In this document: positions 31,921-44,288 of the stretch, one piece after another | How positions within the stretch are numbered: position 1 is the first letter of the stretch | Layout: every line of letters starts with the position of its first letter | DNA from: Microstegium vimineum | Lineage: Eukaryota; Streptophyta; Magnoliopsida; Poales; Poaceae | Reading direction: 5' to 3' | NCBI GenBank assembly: GCA_022036555.1 | Contig: CM039119.1 | Span: 45,387,318 to 45,451,317, forward strand | Length of the DNA: 64,000 nucleotides | The notes under the pieces: model-generated | The model's input: only the letters and a program-made list of their open reading frames with translations | Told to the model about the DNA's origin: nothing | Databases searched by the model: none | Made by a program: the position numbers and the translations under genes

Positions 31921-34831
31921 ACTACAAGACCGGTGGGAGCCATTGGGTAATTGATAGTGGTTGCACTCAACACATGACCGGCGACCCCCGGATGTTCACC
32001 ACACTTGATGAGGATTGTGCAAATCAAGACAAGATTACTTTTGGGGATAATTCAAAGGGCAAAGTTCAAGGCTTAGGCAAAGTGGCTATCTCCCAAGATC
32101 AATCAATCTCAAATGTCTTGCTAGTACAATCATTGAGCTTCAACTTGCTATCGGTTGGTCAACTTTGTGATCTCGGGTTTCATTGTCTCTTCACACCAAA
32201 TGAGGTGATTGTGACCAATATTGAAGATTCATCAATGATATTCAAAGGGTTCCGGCACAACAACCTCTACTTAGTGGACTTCACTTCCAATGAAGCAAAC
32301 TTGCAAGCGTGTCTATTCTCCAAGAATTCTTTGGGTTGGCTATGGCATAGAAGATTAGCTCATGTGGGCATGTCAACCTTGAAGAAACTTGTCAAGAAGG
32401 AAATGGTTAGAGGAATCAAGGATGTGGTGTTTGAGAAGGACAAACTTTGTAGTGCATGTCAAGCCAGCAAGCAAGTGGCAAACACTCATCCAACCAAAGC
32501 TTTCATGTCAACCTCAAGAGTCCTAGAGTTGCTACACATGGACCTATTTGGCCCTACCACCTATGCTAGTCTTGGAGGAAATCTCTATTGCTTAGTGGTA
32601 GTGGATGACTACTCTCGGTACACTTGGGTGTTCTTTCTTCAAGACAAGGGAGAGACACAAGGCATCTTCAAGAAGTTTACTACAAGAGCTCAAAATGAAT
32701 TTGATGTGAAGATCAAGAAGATTAGAAGTGACAATGGCACCGAATTCGTGAACACAAAGATTGAAGATTATTGTGATGAAGTTAGGATCAAGCATGAGGT
32801 GTCCGCCACATATACATCACAACAAAATGGTGTCGTAGAGAGGAAGAACCGGACACTCATAACTCTAGCAAGGTCTATGCTTGATGAGTACAACACTCCC
32901 GAGAAGTTTTGGGCGGAGGCAATCAACACCGCGTGCTATGCGGCAAACCATCTCTTCGTCCAAAGGCTATTAAAGAAGACCCCCTATGAGCTTGTCAATG
33001 GGAAGAAGCCGGATATTTCATTCTTCCGGGTGTTTGGTTGCAAGGTGTACATCTACAAGAAGCGCCAACACTTGGGTAAATTCCAACGGCGGTGTGACAT
33101 TGGTTTCCTTGTTGGTTATTCACTTAAATCCAAGGCATACCGTGTATTTAACAAAGCCACCGGCTTAGTTGAAGAAACGTATGACTTGGAGTTTGATGAA
33201 ACTAATGGCTCCCAAGGAGCGCTTGAGAATATTGATGTAGGTGATGAACCCTTGAGGGAGGCAATGAAGAATATGCCAATTGGTGCTATCAACCCGCAAG
33301 AGGTGGAAGAAGTTGAAGATGAAGCAAATCAAGATCTTTCTCCACCCCACACGCCTCAAGTTGATGAAGGATATCAAGTGAGGGAAGCTCAAGAAGACAC
33401 TCACATTCCTCAAGATCAAGCCGAGGCCGAAGCAAGCAATGTTGAAGCACCCCATCCCCCTCCTCAAGAGACAAATAGAAAATCAACATCCATCCTTCAA
33501 GCTCACCCCCATGATCAAATCATAGGGAGTCCATCAAAGGGAGTAATGACTCGCTCTAGACTTGCATCTTATGTTGAACATCACTCGTTTGTTTCCTTTG
33601 TTGAGCCTACTAGTGTAGAAGAAGCACTTGCGGATCCGGATTGGGTGAATGCCATGCATGAAGAACTCAACAACTTCCCGGGTTTGAAGACCCAAACTTG
33701 CCTAATCATGTGTATAGGTTGTCCAAGGCACTCTACGGATTGAAGCAAGCTCCAAGAGCTTGGTATGAGAGGCTAAGGGACTTCCTAATCAAGAAGGGTT
33801 TCAAGATCGGGATCGTCAACACTACACTATTCACCAAGAAGCTTAATGGAGAGATCTTTGTTTGCCAAGTATATGTCGATGACATTATATTTGGGTCAAC
33901 AAACCAAGACCATTGCAAGGAGTTTGGTGACTTGATGTCCAAGGAGTTCGAGATGTCAATGATTGGCGAGCTAACCTTCTTCCTCGGCTTTCAAGTGAAG
34001 CAAATGAGAGAAGGGACCTTCATCTCTCAAGAAAAGTACACTTATGATCTACTTAAGAAGTTCAAGATGGAGGATTGCAAGCCAATCAAGACCCCAATGC
34101 CTACTAATGGGCATCTCGATCTCGATGAGGGAGGTAAACCAATTGACCAAACTCTCTATCGCTCTATGATCGGTAGTTTACTTTACCTCACCGCATCTAG
34201 GCCGGATATCATGTTTAGTGTGTGTATGTGTGCTAGGTTTCAAGCAAACCCTAAGTAGCCGCATCTTTGTGCAGTTAAAAGAATCCTTAGGTACTTAAGG
34301 CACACCCCTAGCATGGGTCTTTGGTATCCCAAAGGAGCTCCCTTCCAACTAGTTGGCTATTCCGATTTGGATTATGCCGGGTGCAAGGTTGATAGGAAGA
34401 GTACCTCCGGCGGGTGCCACATGCTAGGAAGATCACTTGTTTCTTGGTCCTCAAAGAAGCAAAACAGTGTGGCATTGTCAACCGCCGAGACGGAATACAT
34501 TGCCATGGGAGCAAGTTGTGCACAAATCTTATACATGACCCAAACACTCTTTGATTACGGCGTGTTTTTAAAAGAAGTTCCACTTTTGTGTGATAATGAA
34601 AGCGCCGTAAAGCTTGCTAACAACTCGGTTCAACACTCTCGCACCAAGCACATTGATATTCGCCATCACTTTCTTAGAAATCATGTGGCTAGGAAAGACA
34701 TCACACTAGTTGGAGTTAAGAGCGAAGTTCAATTGGCGGATATCTTCACTAAACCACTCGATGAAACAACCTTTTGTAGGTTGAGAAGCGAGTTGAATGT
34801 GCTTGATCACTCTAACTTCACTAAAAGATGA
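31917..34831 (+). pseudogene. pol: Retrotransposon pol (PR-IN-RT-RH), RT deleted in part
   Basis: Copia-order polyprotein. The protease site DSGCTQHMTGD is at 31,953 and the GAG-pre-integrase motif (LWHRRLAHVGMSTLKKL) near 32,336. Integrase has HMDLFGPT, VVVDDYSRYTWVF, SDNGTEF and a VVERKNR glutamate, with zinc ligands upstream. RT jumps from HEELNNF (about 33,676) directly to the region before HVYRLSKALYGLKQAPRAWY, losing roughly 100-115 codons with a frame change; the YVDDI catalytic pair remains near 33,871. A TAG at 34,256 splits RT from RNase H, which keeps SDLDYAG, AETEY and HIDIRHHF and ends at 34,831. The first frame overlaps the gag stop. Not functional: the first RT catalytic Asp lies in the deletion. 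Confidence 0.92.
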
Positions 34832-36657
34832 GCTTGTGTGAATCATGCATTCATATGTAATATAACTTGTTTTTTTTTTAGTAATGCACATAGGCTTGGC
34901 TAACGCGGTTAAGATAACCGCCCTCAAAGCGTGTGACAAAGCTTAACTGCGGTTTAAACTTGCAAGCAACCTAGATTCAAATTCCGTTTTGCATTGCATA
35001 TGCATAAGTGTTGCTTCTTCGTTCCTTTTTGGTTAAGTTTATTGGTCATCATTAGGTTCAACACTTAGGGGGAGCAATTCAATGCTCTAGCTTCAGCTAA
35101 TACCCCTATTGTGCCCCTAAGGTGACCCTTGGAGCTTTATTGAACTATTTTCTTACGAAAACTAATCCTAGCCTATGGCAAACTACTTCTAAAATTGAAG
35201 GTTTGAGAGATGGTTCTTATGTTAAGTCCAACAAGTGTTCCTCTTTGCTCTCTTGTGTTGGTACTTGGCTAAGAGAAAAGATTGGAGAGAAAAATAGGAA
35301 AATTCAGAGCAATATTAAGCACCGGACCACCCTCCGAACCACTCTGCTTTGGTCCGACGCCCTGTCCCTCTCTGCATAAATCTTTTCCAGCCAAAGAAAC
35401 CGTCGGACCAGTGTCTGACGCTCCACCGAACCAATGACAAGTTGTCCGGTGCCTCTGTCAATCCCATCCTTGCACCGTCGGACCAGTCCGGTGCTCCATC
35501 GGACCAGTCCGGAGAGTCGTCCGACGCCCTGGTCCGGTGGTCGGTTGCTCACTGTGTTCCCTTCTCTGGTACCGTCGGACCACCCGTCGGACCAGCCATC
35601 GGACCAAGCGGAGTGGTCCGACGCTTTGAAAATTTGCGGATAACCCCCCCCCCCCCCCCCCCCCCCCGCGAGCGGCACTGTTTCCTCACTGTGTTCCTTC
35701 CGCCGTCCGTACAACCGCCGTTTCGCCGCTCTGCTCTCTCCGCCGCTGAGCTCCCCTGCTCCCCCGCGCCGCCGGTGAGCTCCACCATCTGCTCCGCCGC
35801 CGACCACCGCCAGCGCAGCCGCCTCCACTCTCCACCACCCCTCCTCGCCGCGCAGCTGCTCCTCCCGCTTAGCAGCGCCGCCGCCCTGTCTCCTCCACCT
35901 CGCCGCCGGCGAACTGCTCTGCTCCACCATCTCCTACCAACCTGAGGAAGCTCTAGGGTTTACCCCCTCCTTCCACTTGGCATTGCCCTGCAAACTCAAA
36001 GGAGCTAGGGTTTGGCCTAACCTTAGGGTTGATTTCGCCGCGTTCGTCATCGAACGAATTCACTTCGTCATCGTCTTCGACGCGTTCGTCCTCGACCGAT
36101 TTCCTATCGTCGTCGACGCCTTCACTCTTCGCTGCTAGGGTATGGTTTCGATTTACGATATCGCATTTTGTCGAGTCGTCGATTGAGTTATGCCCTAGTA
36201 CTATTCCTTGAAAACTCTTAAGCAATTCAATCCAGTTCACTAACTCAATTGCCAATTCTAATTCGCAGCTGGTAATTCTCATTCGGAGCGTGGTTCGGTA
36301 CTTGACTTTGCTCTGAATAGATACGCTTTCTTACCTCAAGTATCACGTCAAATTTCATTCTATCACTTATCTAGATGCTTGCTTCTATATGGATTCTTAT
36401 CTCTAGATTTTATATATGCTTATATATACCCTGTCTATTCTGTCCAGCAACAGTCAGTGGCAGTTGAACTCGAGGCAAAGCTCGCGAGTACGGATTGAGG
36501 CAAAGCCTCAGAGGTTCAGTCCAGTGGCCTGGAGGCCCCTTTGACAGTTGTGCTTGTGGTTTGATTAGTTGACAGTTGTCACTTGCAGCTCTCAGTGGTT
36601 CTTGTGGCAGTGGATCTTGTGATTGTCAGTGAGCAGTGGTTCTTTGCTTGATTCAGT
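34832..36657 (+). other. Pol-env spacer with CGGACC palindrome array and possible internal promoter
   Basis: Holds a purine tract (35,064-35,076), a cluster of CGGACCA/TGGTCCG motifs (35,320-35,625) like that in the LTR, a run of about 25 C (35,643-35,667), a GC-rich pyrimidine-rich block (35,690-36,120) and TATA-like sequence (36,410-36,430). An env-like mRNA might start or splice here; that is inference. Confidence 0.55.
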
Positions 36658-39293
36658 ATGACTCACAGTACTCGTGCTCGCGCAGCTGGGTCACGTGATG
36701 ATGCTCCTCCACCTCCACGTCCTTCCAGTGATAAGGGCAAGAAGCCCGTTGTTGAGAAAGCAAAGAAGAAGAAGCGAAAGCTCACAGAGGCTGAGAAAGT
36801 TGAGGCAGTGGCCGATGCAGCGGACCGCGCAAAGCGAGGCGGTCGCCGAGGTACTGTGAGACTCGGCACCCCTCCGCGGGATCTTCCCTCTTCTCCTCCA
36901 GCTGGGTCACACACTGAGGATACTCCACAGAAGCCAGAGCTTGTCACTGAAGCTCTTGGGACTCCATTGGCACCTAGTTCTTGGGGGCATTCCACACGTT
37001 CCCAGTCAGCTTAGTCACCCCAGTCAGCAGCACCGACAGCAGCTTCAGCTTCAGTTCACCTCGATCTGAGGAATCTCACAGCAAAGCAGGTGAAGAAGCT
37101 ACGGTTTGTTACTTTGGAGAAGTGGTGCCCGGATCAGAGAGACCCCAGAGCCTCACCAGGATGGCATACACCTCTCATGGAGGACTTCTATAGAGCAGCT
37201 CAGCTGACCAGTATTCAGATTCGACCGCACAGGGTTTGCTCCTTAGAGAGCATCGTTGAGCTAGCTGGTGAGGAGATCCGCCCATTCCTGACTTTCCTAC
37301 CGGGACTCGCCGACTTACTCGGGCGTTCCGGTAACTATATAGAGAGATGGGTCAGAGAGTTCTATGCTTCAGTATGGGTGGATCCGGAGCACAAGTTTGT
37401 GCAGTACACGTTCAGAGGCGAGCAATACCGGTTATACTTGACCAGACTCAGAGAGACCTTTTGCCTCCGTCAGCAGGGTGGTGAGCTTGACTTACACTAT
37501 GAGTGCTATCGAGGAGCCTCAGTGCCTCGCAGAGCTCGAGGTGGTCGTACACTGTCAGTGTAGGAGGTGGCTCCCCTCTTCAAGCCACCTTTCTCAGAGG
37601 GCTCCAGGCGTAGCCCAGCGGAGCTCAGACCCACCGTTCATAGGTTGAACGAGGTCCTCCGTCGTACTCTACTTCCTCGCACGGGTTATAAGGAAGGCCT
37701 GACCAACATGCAGCAGCTTCTCCTTCAGGCCCTGGTATCTCAGACACCATTCGATGTTGTAGATTTTCTTGTGTCAGAGATTGAGGACGTGATAGCAGAT
37801 GGCATGAGGGCCCGTCGTCAGTTTCCCTATGCTCATTGGATTTCTTCGATCATTGCTATTGAGCTTGAGGGAGCGAACCCTAGACTCCGCGCTCTATTGG
37901 ATCAGTCGCCGACTTCTTTTCCAGCTTATAGAGTCATGGGGTCGTTTGATAGCCGGTTTGGAAACCGGGTCCTCCGACTTGTCAGAGAGAGGACAGCACT
38001 AGCTGACAGAGCAGAGGTTGATGCTCAGGATGAGGCGATTCGCGGTGTTGAGCAGCAGGAGCTCCATGGACTAGATACTGGAGCTGATGTGACTCCTGAG
38101 GATACTTCAGACAACTCAGACGCCGATTTCCAGCCAGTTCCACAGATGCCCCCACGGGCTCACGACACTGAGGCTGGCGGCTCTGCCTCTGCCATCGAGA
38201 CGATGATGCTCAAGCTCCTTGACAGAATGAATGAGCAGCAGAGTTCTCTCGTCACTGCAGTTACACAGGTCCAGCAGCGACAGGACGAGATGCAGCGACA
38301 GTCAGAGGAGCGTCACTTTGAGATGCAACGACAGATGCTCGCTATGCAGCTAGAGTCCCAGCGCCTTCAGTTACAGTCACAACAGCTGCAGCAGCAGAAC
38401 ATGGCCTTTATGGCCCATATGATGAAGTGGACAGGCGCTCCTCCTCTTGAGTTTCCTGCAGCTCCTCAGATATAGATGATGAGCACGTCTCAGCCCTCAC
38501 AGTCAGTTGGGCAGCTAGGAGGGCCACAGTTCTCAGTTGGACCTCAGTTAGCCCCTCAGTGGCCCCTGCGAGCTCCGCCGGTCAGTCAGTCACTCCCACC
38601 CCAGCCATACAGTCTAGTGGACTTCAGGGTGCTGGGTTGACCACCCCGTTTCAGTCACCGGCGACTCAGATGACGCAATGGTTGGACACCTTTGGCCCTA
38701 CTCAGCAGTTCACCTCTCTCACTACTGGTTTCACTCCACTTACCGCTACGATGGGTGCTACTACTAGAGATCTGTCAGCGTCCTTTAGTGACATTACCGG
38801 TCAGCCGTCCCCCACTGGTCCTCAGATAGCAGCAGAGGTTGAGGCCGAGCTTGTTGCACCGACAGCCGATCAACACCGCTCCTCAGTAGCTTCCTCAGAG
38901 GCTACACACGACAGTCGGGCTCCAGCCATGTCTACTCCTCCTACAGCTGCAGTTGCTACCGATGCTACAGTTGTCACCTCTACTCCAGTACAGCCTGTGC
39001 AGTCTCCAGTTCTTCAGACTCCAGTCGAGTCAGTGCCTGACGCACAACCGGACACCGCCGCTCCTGAGGCTCCCACAGAGACACTGGCACTGGTGCTTGA
39101 TCCTACTTCTACTCCTTCAGCTACTGCTCTAGAGTCGTCGACCGCAGCAGGCCTGTCAGCTACCGACCCCCAGACTGCTTCACTACCAGAGACAGATACT
39201 CAGGGGGAGGATTCAGATGATGAGACATATCTGGCAGCTTTCAGGGTGCTCGACCGATCCACGGCTGCTTCCACTCCGCCTCCAGACGCCTAG
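36658..39293 (+). pseudogene. Env-like ORF of the Sirevirus-type element, interrupted by three TAG codons and a frameshift
   Basis: The ATG at 36,658 opens a frame that continues to 38,475 through in-frame TAG codons at 37,012, 37,561 and 38,473. The frame shifts near 38,550 and runs to 39,293. Original length would be about 880 residues. N-terminus basic with KKKKRK-type clusters. The middle (37,090-37,560) has WVREFYASVWVDPEH and FRGEQYRLYLTRLRETF, seen in env-like or 'putative plant transposon protein' domains of grass elements. Then comes a Gln/Met-rich coiled coil (38,208-38,440) and a Ser/Thr/Pro/Ala-rich tail. No signal peptide or membrane span that I can see. Function unknown; calling it an envelope is by position only. 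Confidence 0.8.
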
Positions 39294-39311
39294 TTTTGGT
39301 GCTTCGACGCC

Positions 39312-39360
39312 AAAGGGGGAGAGGGAGAGTCGAGTAGATGGGCTAGCTTTAGGGGGAGCT
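39312..39360 (+). other. Polypurine tracts
   Basis: AAAGGGGGAGAGGG at 39,312 and TTTAGGGGGAGCT at 39,348 are typical plus-strand priming tracts. They lie about 330 bases before the 3' LTR start as set by homology with the 5' LTR, so either the functional tract is elsewhere or the LTR edge needs revision. Confidence 0.6.
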
Positions 39361-39690
39361 AGTAGGACTCGTTCTTTTGTTGTGTATAAACTCTATTGCA
39401 TCATGCATCACGTTTACCGTCTTTATGCATTGTATGATATGTGTGATGATTGAGACTTGATGGTTGTGTGACATGTGTGGACATTCATATATATATATCA
39501 TGTCACTTGGCTTTGCTATATTGCTTCCGCACTAATCTCTGATCTTTTGGCTATAGCATATCCTTTTTGAAATCAAGTACTATGCTCATTTCATATCTAT
39601 TGTGCTTGTCATGGCTTGAATGGTTAGGCATGTACTTGTCTTTCTTATCACTAACCCATGCCTATCTCATATCAAGTCATGTGTTTCTCT

Positions 39691-41340
39691 TGTGTTTAGG
39701 CGATTAACGACAATACTAGATCACTATGACTAACGTGTGTTTTGCAGAGGCAAAGTCATCTATGTTAGGTCATTAGTGATGCAATGTGAATGGGCTTAAT
39801 GGATATTCATGCCCCCAAGATGGAATTTGTTTCGGTTGTAAGGGATGGTGATACAAGTTGAAGACTAGGCTAGTTCTTAGTGTCGTAAGGTTGAGAAGGG
39901 CACTAAGTATAGCTAGGGCTTTTGTTTTTCCTTTGACCGTACTATAAACGGGGGTATGAGATTAGTAGCTTGACCTAGAAGAGTTTAGGAAAGTGGGTAT
40001 ATTCACACTTGTCACAACTAGTCCTAGAGACCTTGCTTTCAGCCCTTGGAAAACCCTAGAAATGGTAGGAGCAAAATCTCTTTAGAAACCTCAGCGAAAA
40101 CAGTTGTTTTAGAGGGAGAAAGAGGCTCCGGACCACTCTGCTAAGTGGGCGTCGGACCATAGGAGAGTGGTCCGACGGTCCCTGACTTAGGCAGATTCTC
40201 AGCTCGAGGAGCTCCGGACCACCTGTCTGGAAAGCACCGGACCATAGGTGAGTGGTCCGGTGGCTTGATTCAGAGAGAGAGAAGGCTCCGGACTAGTCCG
40301 ACGGCTAGTCCGACGCCCCATGACAGGAGGTTGAGATTTTGCAGAGAGCTCCCTGGCTCCGGACCAGAGCGTCGGACCAGGGCACCGGACCAAGGAGAGT
40401 GGTCCGGTGGTGTGTAAAAGAGAGAAAGCTTTTCACTCAGAGAGCACCGAGGCTCCAGACTAGAGCGTCGGACCAAGCAGAGTAGTCCGACGGTGCCTGA
40501 GGTTGAAACGAGAGTGAGCTCCGGACCAATGTGCATGGTCCGGTGGTATGAGCTCCGGACTAGTCCGGTGGCTTCGCAGAGAGAAGAAAAAGTAAAAAAC
40601 AGCTAGTTTTGGAGGTGGGGACTATTTATAGTTGCCCCCTTGGTCCTTAGAGGGACTCTTGGCCATTGTTTCAGCTGGTGACACCTTGAGAAATCTTTTG
40701 GAGAGCCAAGAGGCTAGTGAGGGAGAGATTAGAGAGAGATCATCTTGTTCTTCCCTCCTAGAGTGATTAGGAGTGACTTGTGTGCATCCATCCACCTTCC
40801 TAGCCTTGAGTGGGTCAAGTGAAGGTCTTGTGCTTGTTACTCTTGGTGTTCGACAGCACCTAGACGGTTTGGTGGTGTTCGGAGGAAGTGACCGTCGGGA
40901 GATTGTTGGCGGCTCTTCTCCAAGCTCTTGTGATCGGTTGTGGGCGATTCACTGAGCCGGAGTGGCGAAGAATCAGCCCGTAGAGAGCACTCTACCCTTG
41001 CGCGGGTAGAGGGGGAGCGATACCTTGCGAGGTGCTCCAACGAGGGCTAGGGGGGTGTGTCGACACCTCGATACCTCGGGAAAAAATCGCTGCGTCAATG
41101 AGATTTTCTTCTCCCTAGCTCTTTACATTTCCGCATTACTTTCCGTCGTGTTTTTACATTTCCTACTAGAATTGCTTAGGTTGTTTTTATTTCCTATGAA
41201 CTGCTACCACTTTCTAGCTAGGACACACGGACGGTAGGCACTAGGGGGTGATTGGCATTTGATAGGTTTTTATATTTGCTTTAGAAATTGAAAACAAGCC
41301 CAATTCACCCCCCCCCCTCTTGGGCATCTTGATCCTTTCA
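39691..41340 (+). repeat. 3' LTR
   Basis: 1650 bp, TG...CA ends. About 30 differences from the post-gap part of the 5' LTR over ~1540 bases by eye, mostly transitions. Contains the GGTCCG/CGGACC array (40,130-40,570) and a TATA-like box at 40,622-40,630. Confidence 0.92.
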
Positions 41341-42035
41341 GGAATTCTTTGGACTACAAGATCAAACCAAATAGTAGAACATCACCTATAGAATAGACAA
41401 ACAAATCAATAAAATATGGTACAATGTAGTCAAGAGGGAAAATGCCCAAACCCTAAAATTTTGCTCAAAATTGATGATCAGACATGGAAAAATCTTGCCT
41501 TTCCACCTCATGTGCATCCTCTTAGCCTACCAAATCCGATGAATTGAGAAAAGCAGGCCCCGATAAAACTCACCGTAAACAGGGGGAGGTGCCCCTTTTG
41601 GCCGTAGTGTCGCCACCATCCTTGTGACTGCATCATCGTCATTTCAGTGCTCAGTCGCCCTCCTCCCCTGCTGCGTAGCGCATAGGCCCCTGCTGCCCTC
41701 GTCGCCATCCCTTCGGTCGTCCGCCTGGATGCCCTCGCCGCGCGTTGCGATGATGAAACCAGGAGTCACGAACGAGTATGAGCCTAAAAAGGAAGGGGTA
41801 TGAGCATGGAATAGTAACATGGGGGGCTAATTGCAATAAGACACCATGTCATCTGCACTTATGGACTTAAACGATATGGAAACTAAGATTACTGACCTAA
41901 TTAATCGTTTTGAGAGTTTATGGATCAGGATGACTCACGCCCAACAAGTATAAGGACCGCATATGCACTTTGCTCTAAATTGAAACTAAACCTAAACATA
42001 CTAAATAACATTCTAACCTAATAATAGAACACACA
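41341..42035. other. Right flank of the Copia element; possible MULE end
   Basis: AT-rich, then a GC-rich patch (41,580-41,750). The 41,826-41,990 stretch ('gaccgcatatgcactttgctc' and preceding) resembles long Mutator terminal repeats. I could not find its partner near the transposase relic, so this is only a suggestion. Confidence 0.3.
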
Positions 42036-42039
42036 CAAC

Positions 42040-42555
42040 TAGATTTACATGTACAAATAAGCGTGGGTGTTCGGGTTACCTGATTTTTTTGAGTCGGGTA
42101 ATGAAAACTACTAACTGATATTAGTCCCGAAAAAACACTACCCGAAATTTCGGGTAACCGATATTCGGGTTCGGGTATTACCTGATTACCCAAATTTATA
42201 GAAATCAACAAATTAGAAAAAAATAAGTAGCAAATTATATATAATTTCAACGGCTATTGTATATAATTTGAACAACAATTTACAGAGAATCATATATCAC
42301 AATCATTTGTTCAAAGAGAGAGAATTATATTTTAATAAAGTGATGAGTTCACGTATTCAACTAACAACACATGATAAATACAAAGATATAGACAAAACTT
42401 TGGGTAGTTTGGGTATCGAGAGATATTACCTGAATTACTCAAAAACAATTGGGTAATCAAAATCACTATCCGAATTTAGAATCGGGTACCTCGGGTTCAG
42501 GTAATTTGGGTCCGGGTTCGGGTAATGGGTATCGAGTATTTTGCCCAGACTTATG
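42040..42555. mobile_element. Inverted-repeat element rich in 'cgggta/tacccg'
   Basis: Clusters of 'ttcgggtaacc', 'ttacccg' and 'ggtaatgggtatcg' sit at both ends (42,060-42,200 and 42,470-42,545) around an AT-rich middle, consistent with a foldback non-autonomous element. Ends and target duplication were not resolved. Confidence 0.45.
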
Positions 42556-42998
42556 TACAAACCAAGGGCAGACCCTAAACACAAGTTAGTAAATGTAACC
42601 GGTCTACCTAAACAACTTTGTATATCTATCAAATTTGCTTGAAACTCTAGCTACCTAGGATATTCTTAAATCAACCATGAAACAAACAAAGAAGTGGGAG
42701 AAATACCTTGCCCTAGGCATGGAGAGAAGGTGGTGGATCTTCACCAAAATCCAGGTTCAAATAACTGGATTTCAGCGGCGGATGTTTGGTTGCTTGCATG
42801 CGCAGCTAGTGATCCACCACCTGCATGTGCAGCTAGTGAAGGGAGAAGAACAAGGAGAGATGCAGTGGCGGAGTCAGGATTTTTGTAGAGTCTGGGCACG
42901 CAACGTAATACTAAAGATCCGTTTGACAAGTTTTGGACTGCTCTGAAATGGCTCCAATTCTATCCGTTTGAAGACGATATACAAATATATATATATAT

Positions 42999-44288
42999 TG
43001 TTGACACCTGATTTTTAAGACGCTAGAAGATTCAAGGTGCCCGGCGAGTACGAAGGGAATCGGCAAGGTGGTCACGTATGAAAGCAAATCGGCAAGAATA
43101 TCCCATGGAGGAATTGGCAAGAGCAGAGCTGACACGTGATAGGGAAAGGAAATTAAAATAGGCAAAGGAAAGTGATAAAGGAAATTTAAATAATTAAAGA
43201 TAAATGTCACAAGATCACATTCGACTTATGGAAAATATATATTTTTAGATTAATCACGTACGGAGGAAGATTTATTAGAAAAGGCTCTATACAAGGCAAA
43301 TTAGAGTCCATGTATCTTAATATTTCCTTTTATTTAGATATTTTGTATTAGGAGAGTTTTGAGTGCAGCGCAGGCCATGAGTCGTAGGTTCAGGATATAA
43401 ATAGGTAGCGAGAGTCATTGTAATAATCATCTCAACACAGATCAATACAATTTATCTTACCGGTACCTTTACATTATCGCAACTACTTTATCAGCACTAG
43501 GAGTAGGATTAATGTAGTTCCTCGACGAGTTTCTTCATGCAAGCTGGGCTGCATCGGTTTAGTCCGACCTCTGGCAAGCTACGAGTCCTCCGTCTACCGA
43601 GCATGTTCTGGGCTTTGGCTTCCGAGCGCATCGCTGTCGCCTCGTCCAGATCTGTTCATAGTTATCGAGTATTGCGGGTCTTCGACTTACGGCGCATCGC
43701 TTCTGTCTGGATTCACGGTATTCGCCAGTTATCCCGCCTTGGTTAATATTGCATCAGCTGATATCTATCGTCCCATCGTCTATGTTGAATTAATTTATAT
43801 TAATCCTAGACGATAGATTTATCTTAAGTCTGTTGCATATATAATCTTGGCGATCCCTCGTGCCGTTGAATCGAGTCCTACCTTGATTAGATCTACAGGC
43901 TTGTGCGGTTGAAATTAGTATCATGCTAAGTGTTTCTAGGGTGCGACTTCCGGGCGCATCGCTGTCGTCGCACCTAGAGATACTGTGGTGATGCTGAGCT
44001 AGATCTCATCGGTCTACGGCTCTGGTCATGGTGGAACGAGAGCCCATCGGCACCTTGTCTCCTATCGGCCGTCAGGCCGATGGCCTGCATCAGCTGACGT
44101 TTCGGCCGATCGCCCGTGCTTCACGAAGATCATCTATACCTTGTCAGTTTAATGGTCAAACTGACTGGCACACCTGCGCACACCCCGCGCGCCGATACGG
44201 ATCCTGCACTGGAGCTAAGCAGATCTCCCAGGTCCTCTTGTGCTGATGCAGAGTCCGCCGAAAAAATCGGCACAAATTTGCGTCAACA
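42999..44288 (+). repeat. Solo LTR (probably Gypsy type)
   Basis: 1290 bp from TGTTGACACC to GCGTCAACA, ends typical of grass Gypsy LTRs, with TATA-like 'tataaata' at 43,396 and no partner LTR or internal domain nearby. Flanked by TATAT on both sides (42,994-42,998 and 44,289-44,293), a 5-bp target duplication, though it lies in a TA repeat and so is weak evidence. Formed by LTR-LTR recombination. Confidence 0.8.

Larger units (their letters stand above)
27079..41340 (+). mobile_element. Copia LTR retrotransposon, Sirevirus-like, complete layout but defective
   Basis: Layout: 5' LTR, tRNA-Met-type primer-binding site, gag, pol in Copia order (protease, integrase, RT, RNase H), a long spacer, an env-like ORF, purine tracts, 3' LTR. 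The extra ORF after pol, several purine tracts (35,064, 39,312, 39,348) and arrays of the CGGACC/GGTCCG palindrome in LTR and spacer are Sirevirus hallmarks. gag and pol carry a frameshift, an RT deletion and a stop, so it cannot move on its own. It appears to have inserted near a dead MULE. A perfect 5-bp target duplication is not visible: the right flank starts GGAAT, and that string lies ~16-20 bases before the left LTR edge. Confidence 0.9.

Noticed and set aside
36658..39293. Evidence for an infectious envelope in the env-like ORF
   Set aside because: No signal peptide or membrane anchor is visible; the name reflects position only.
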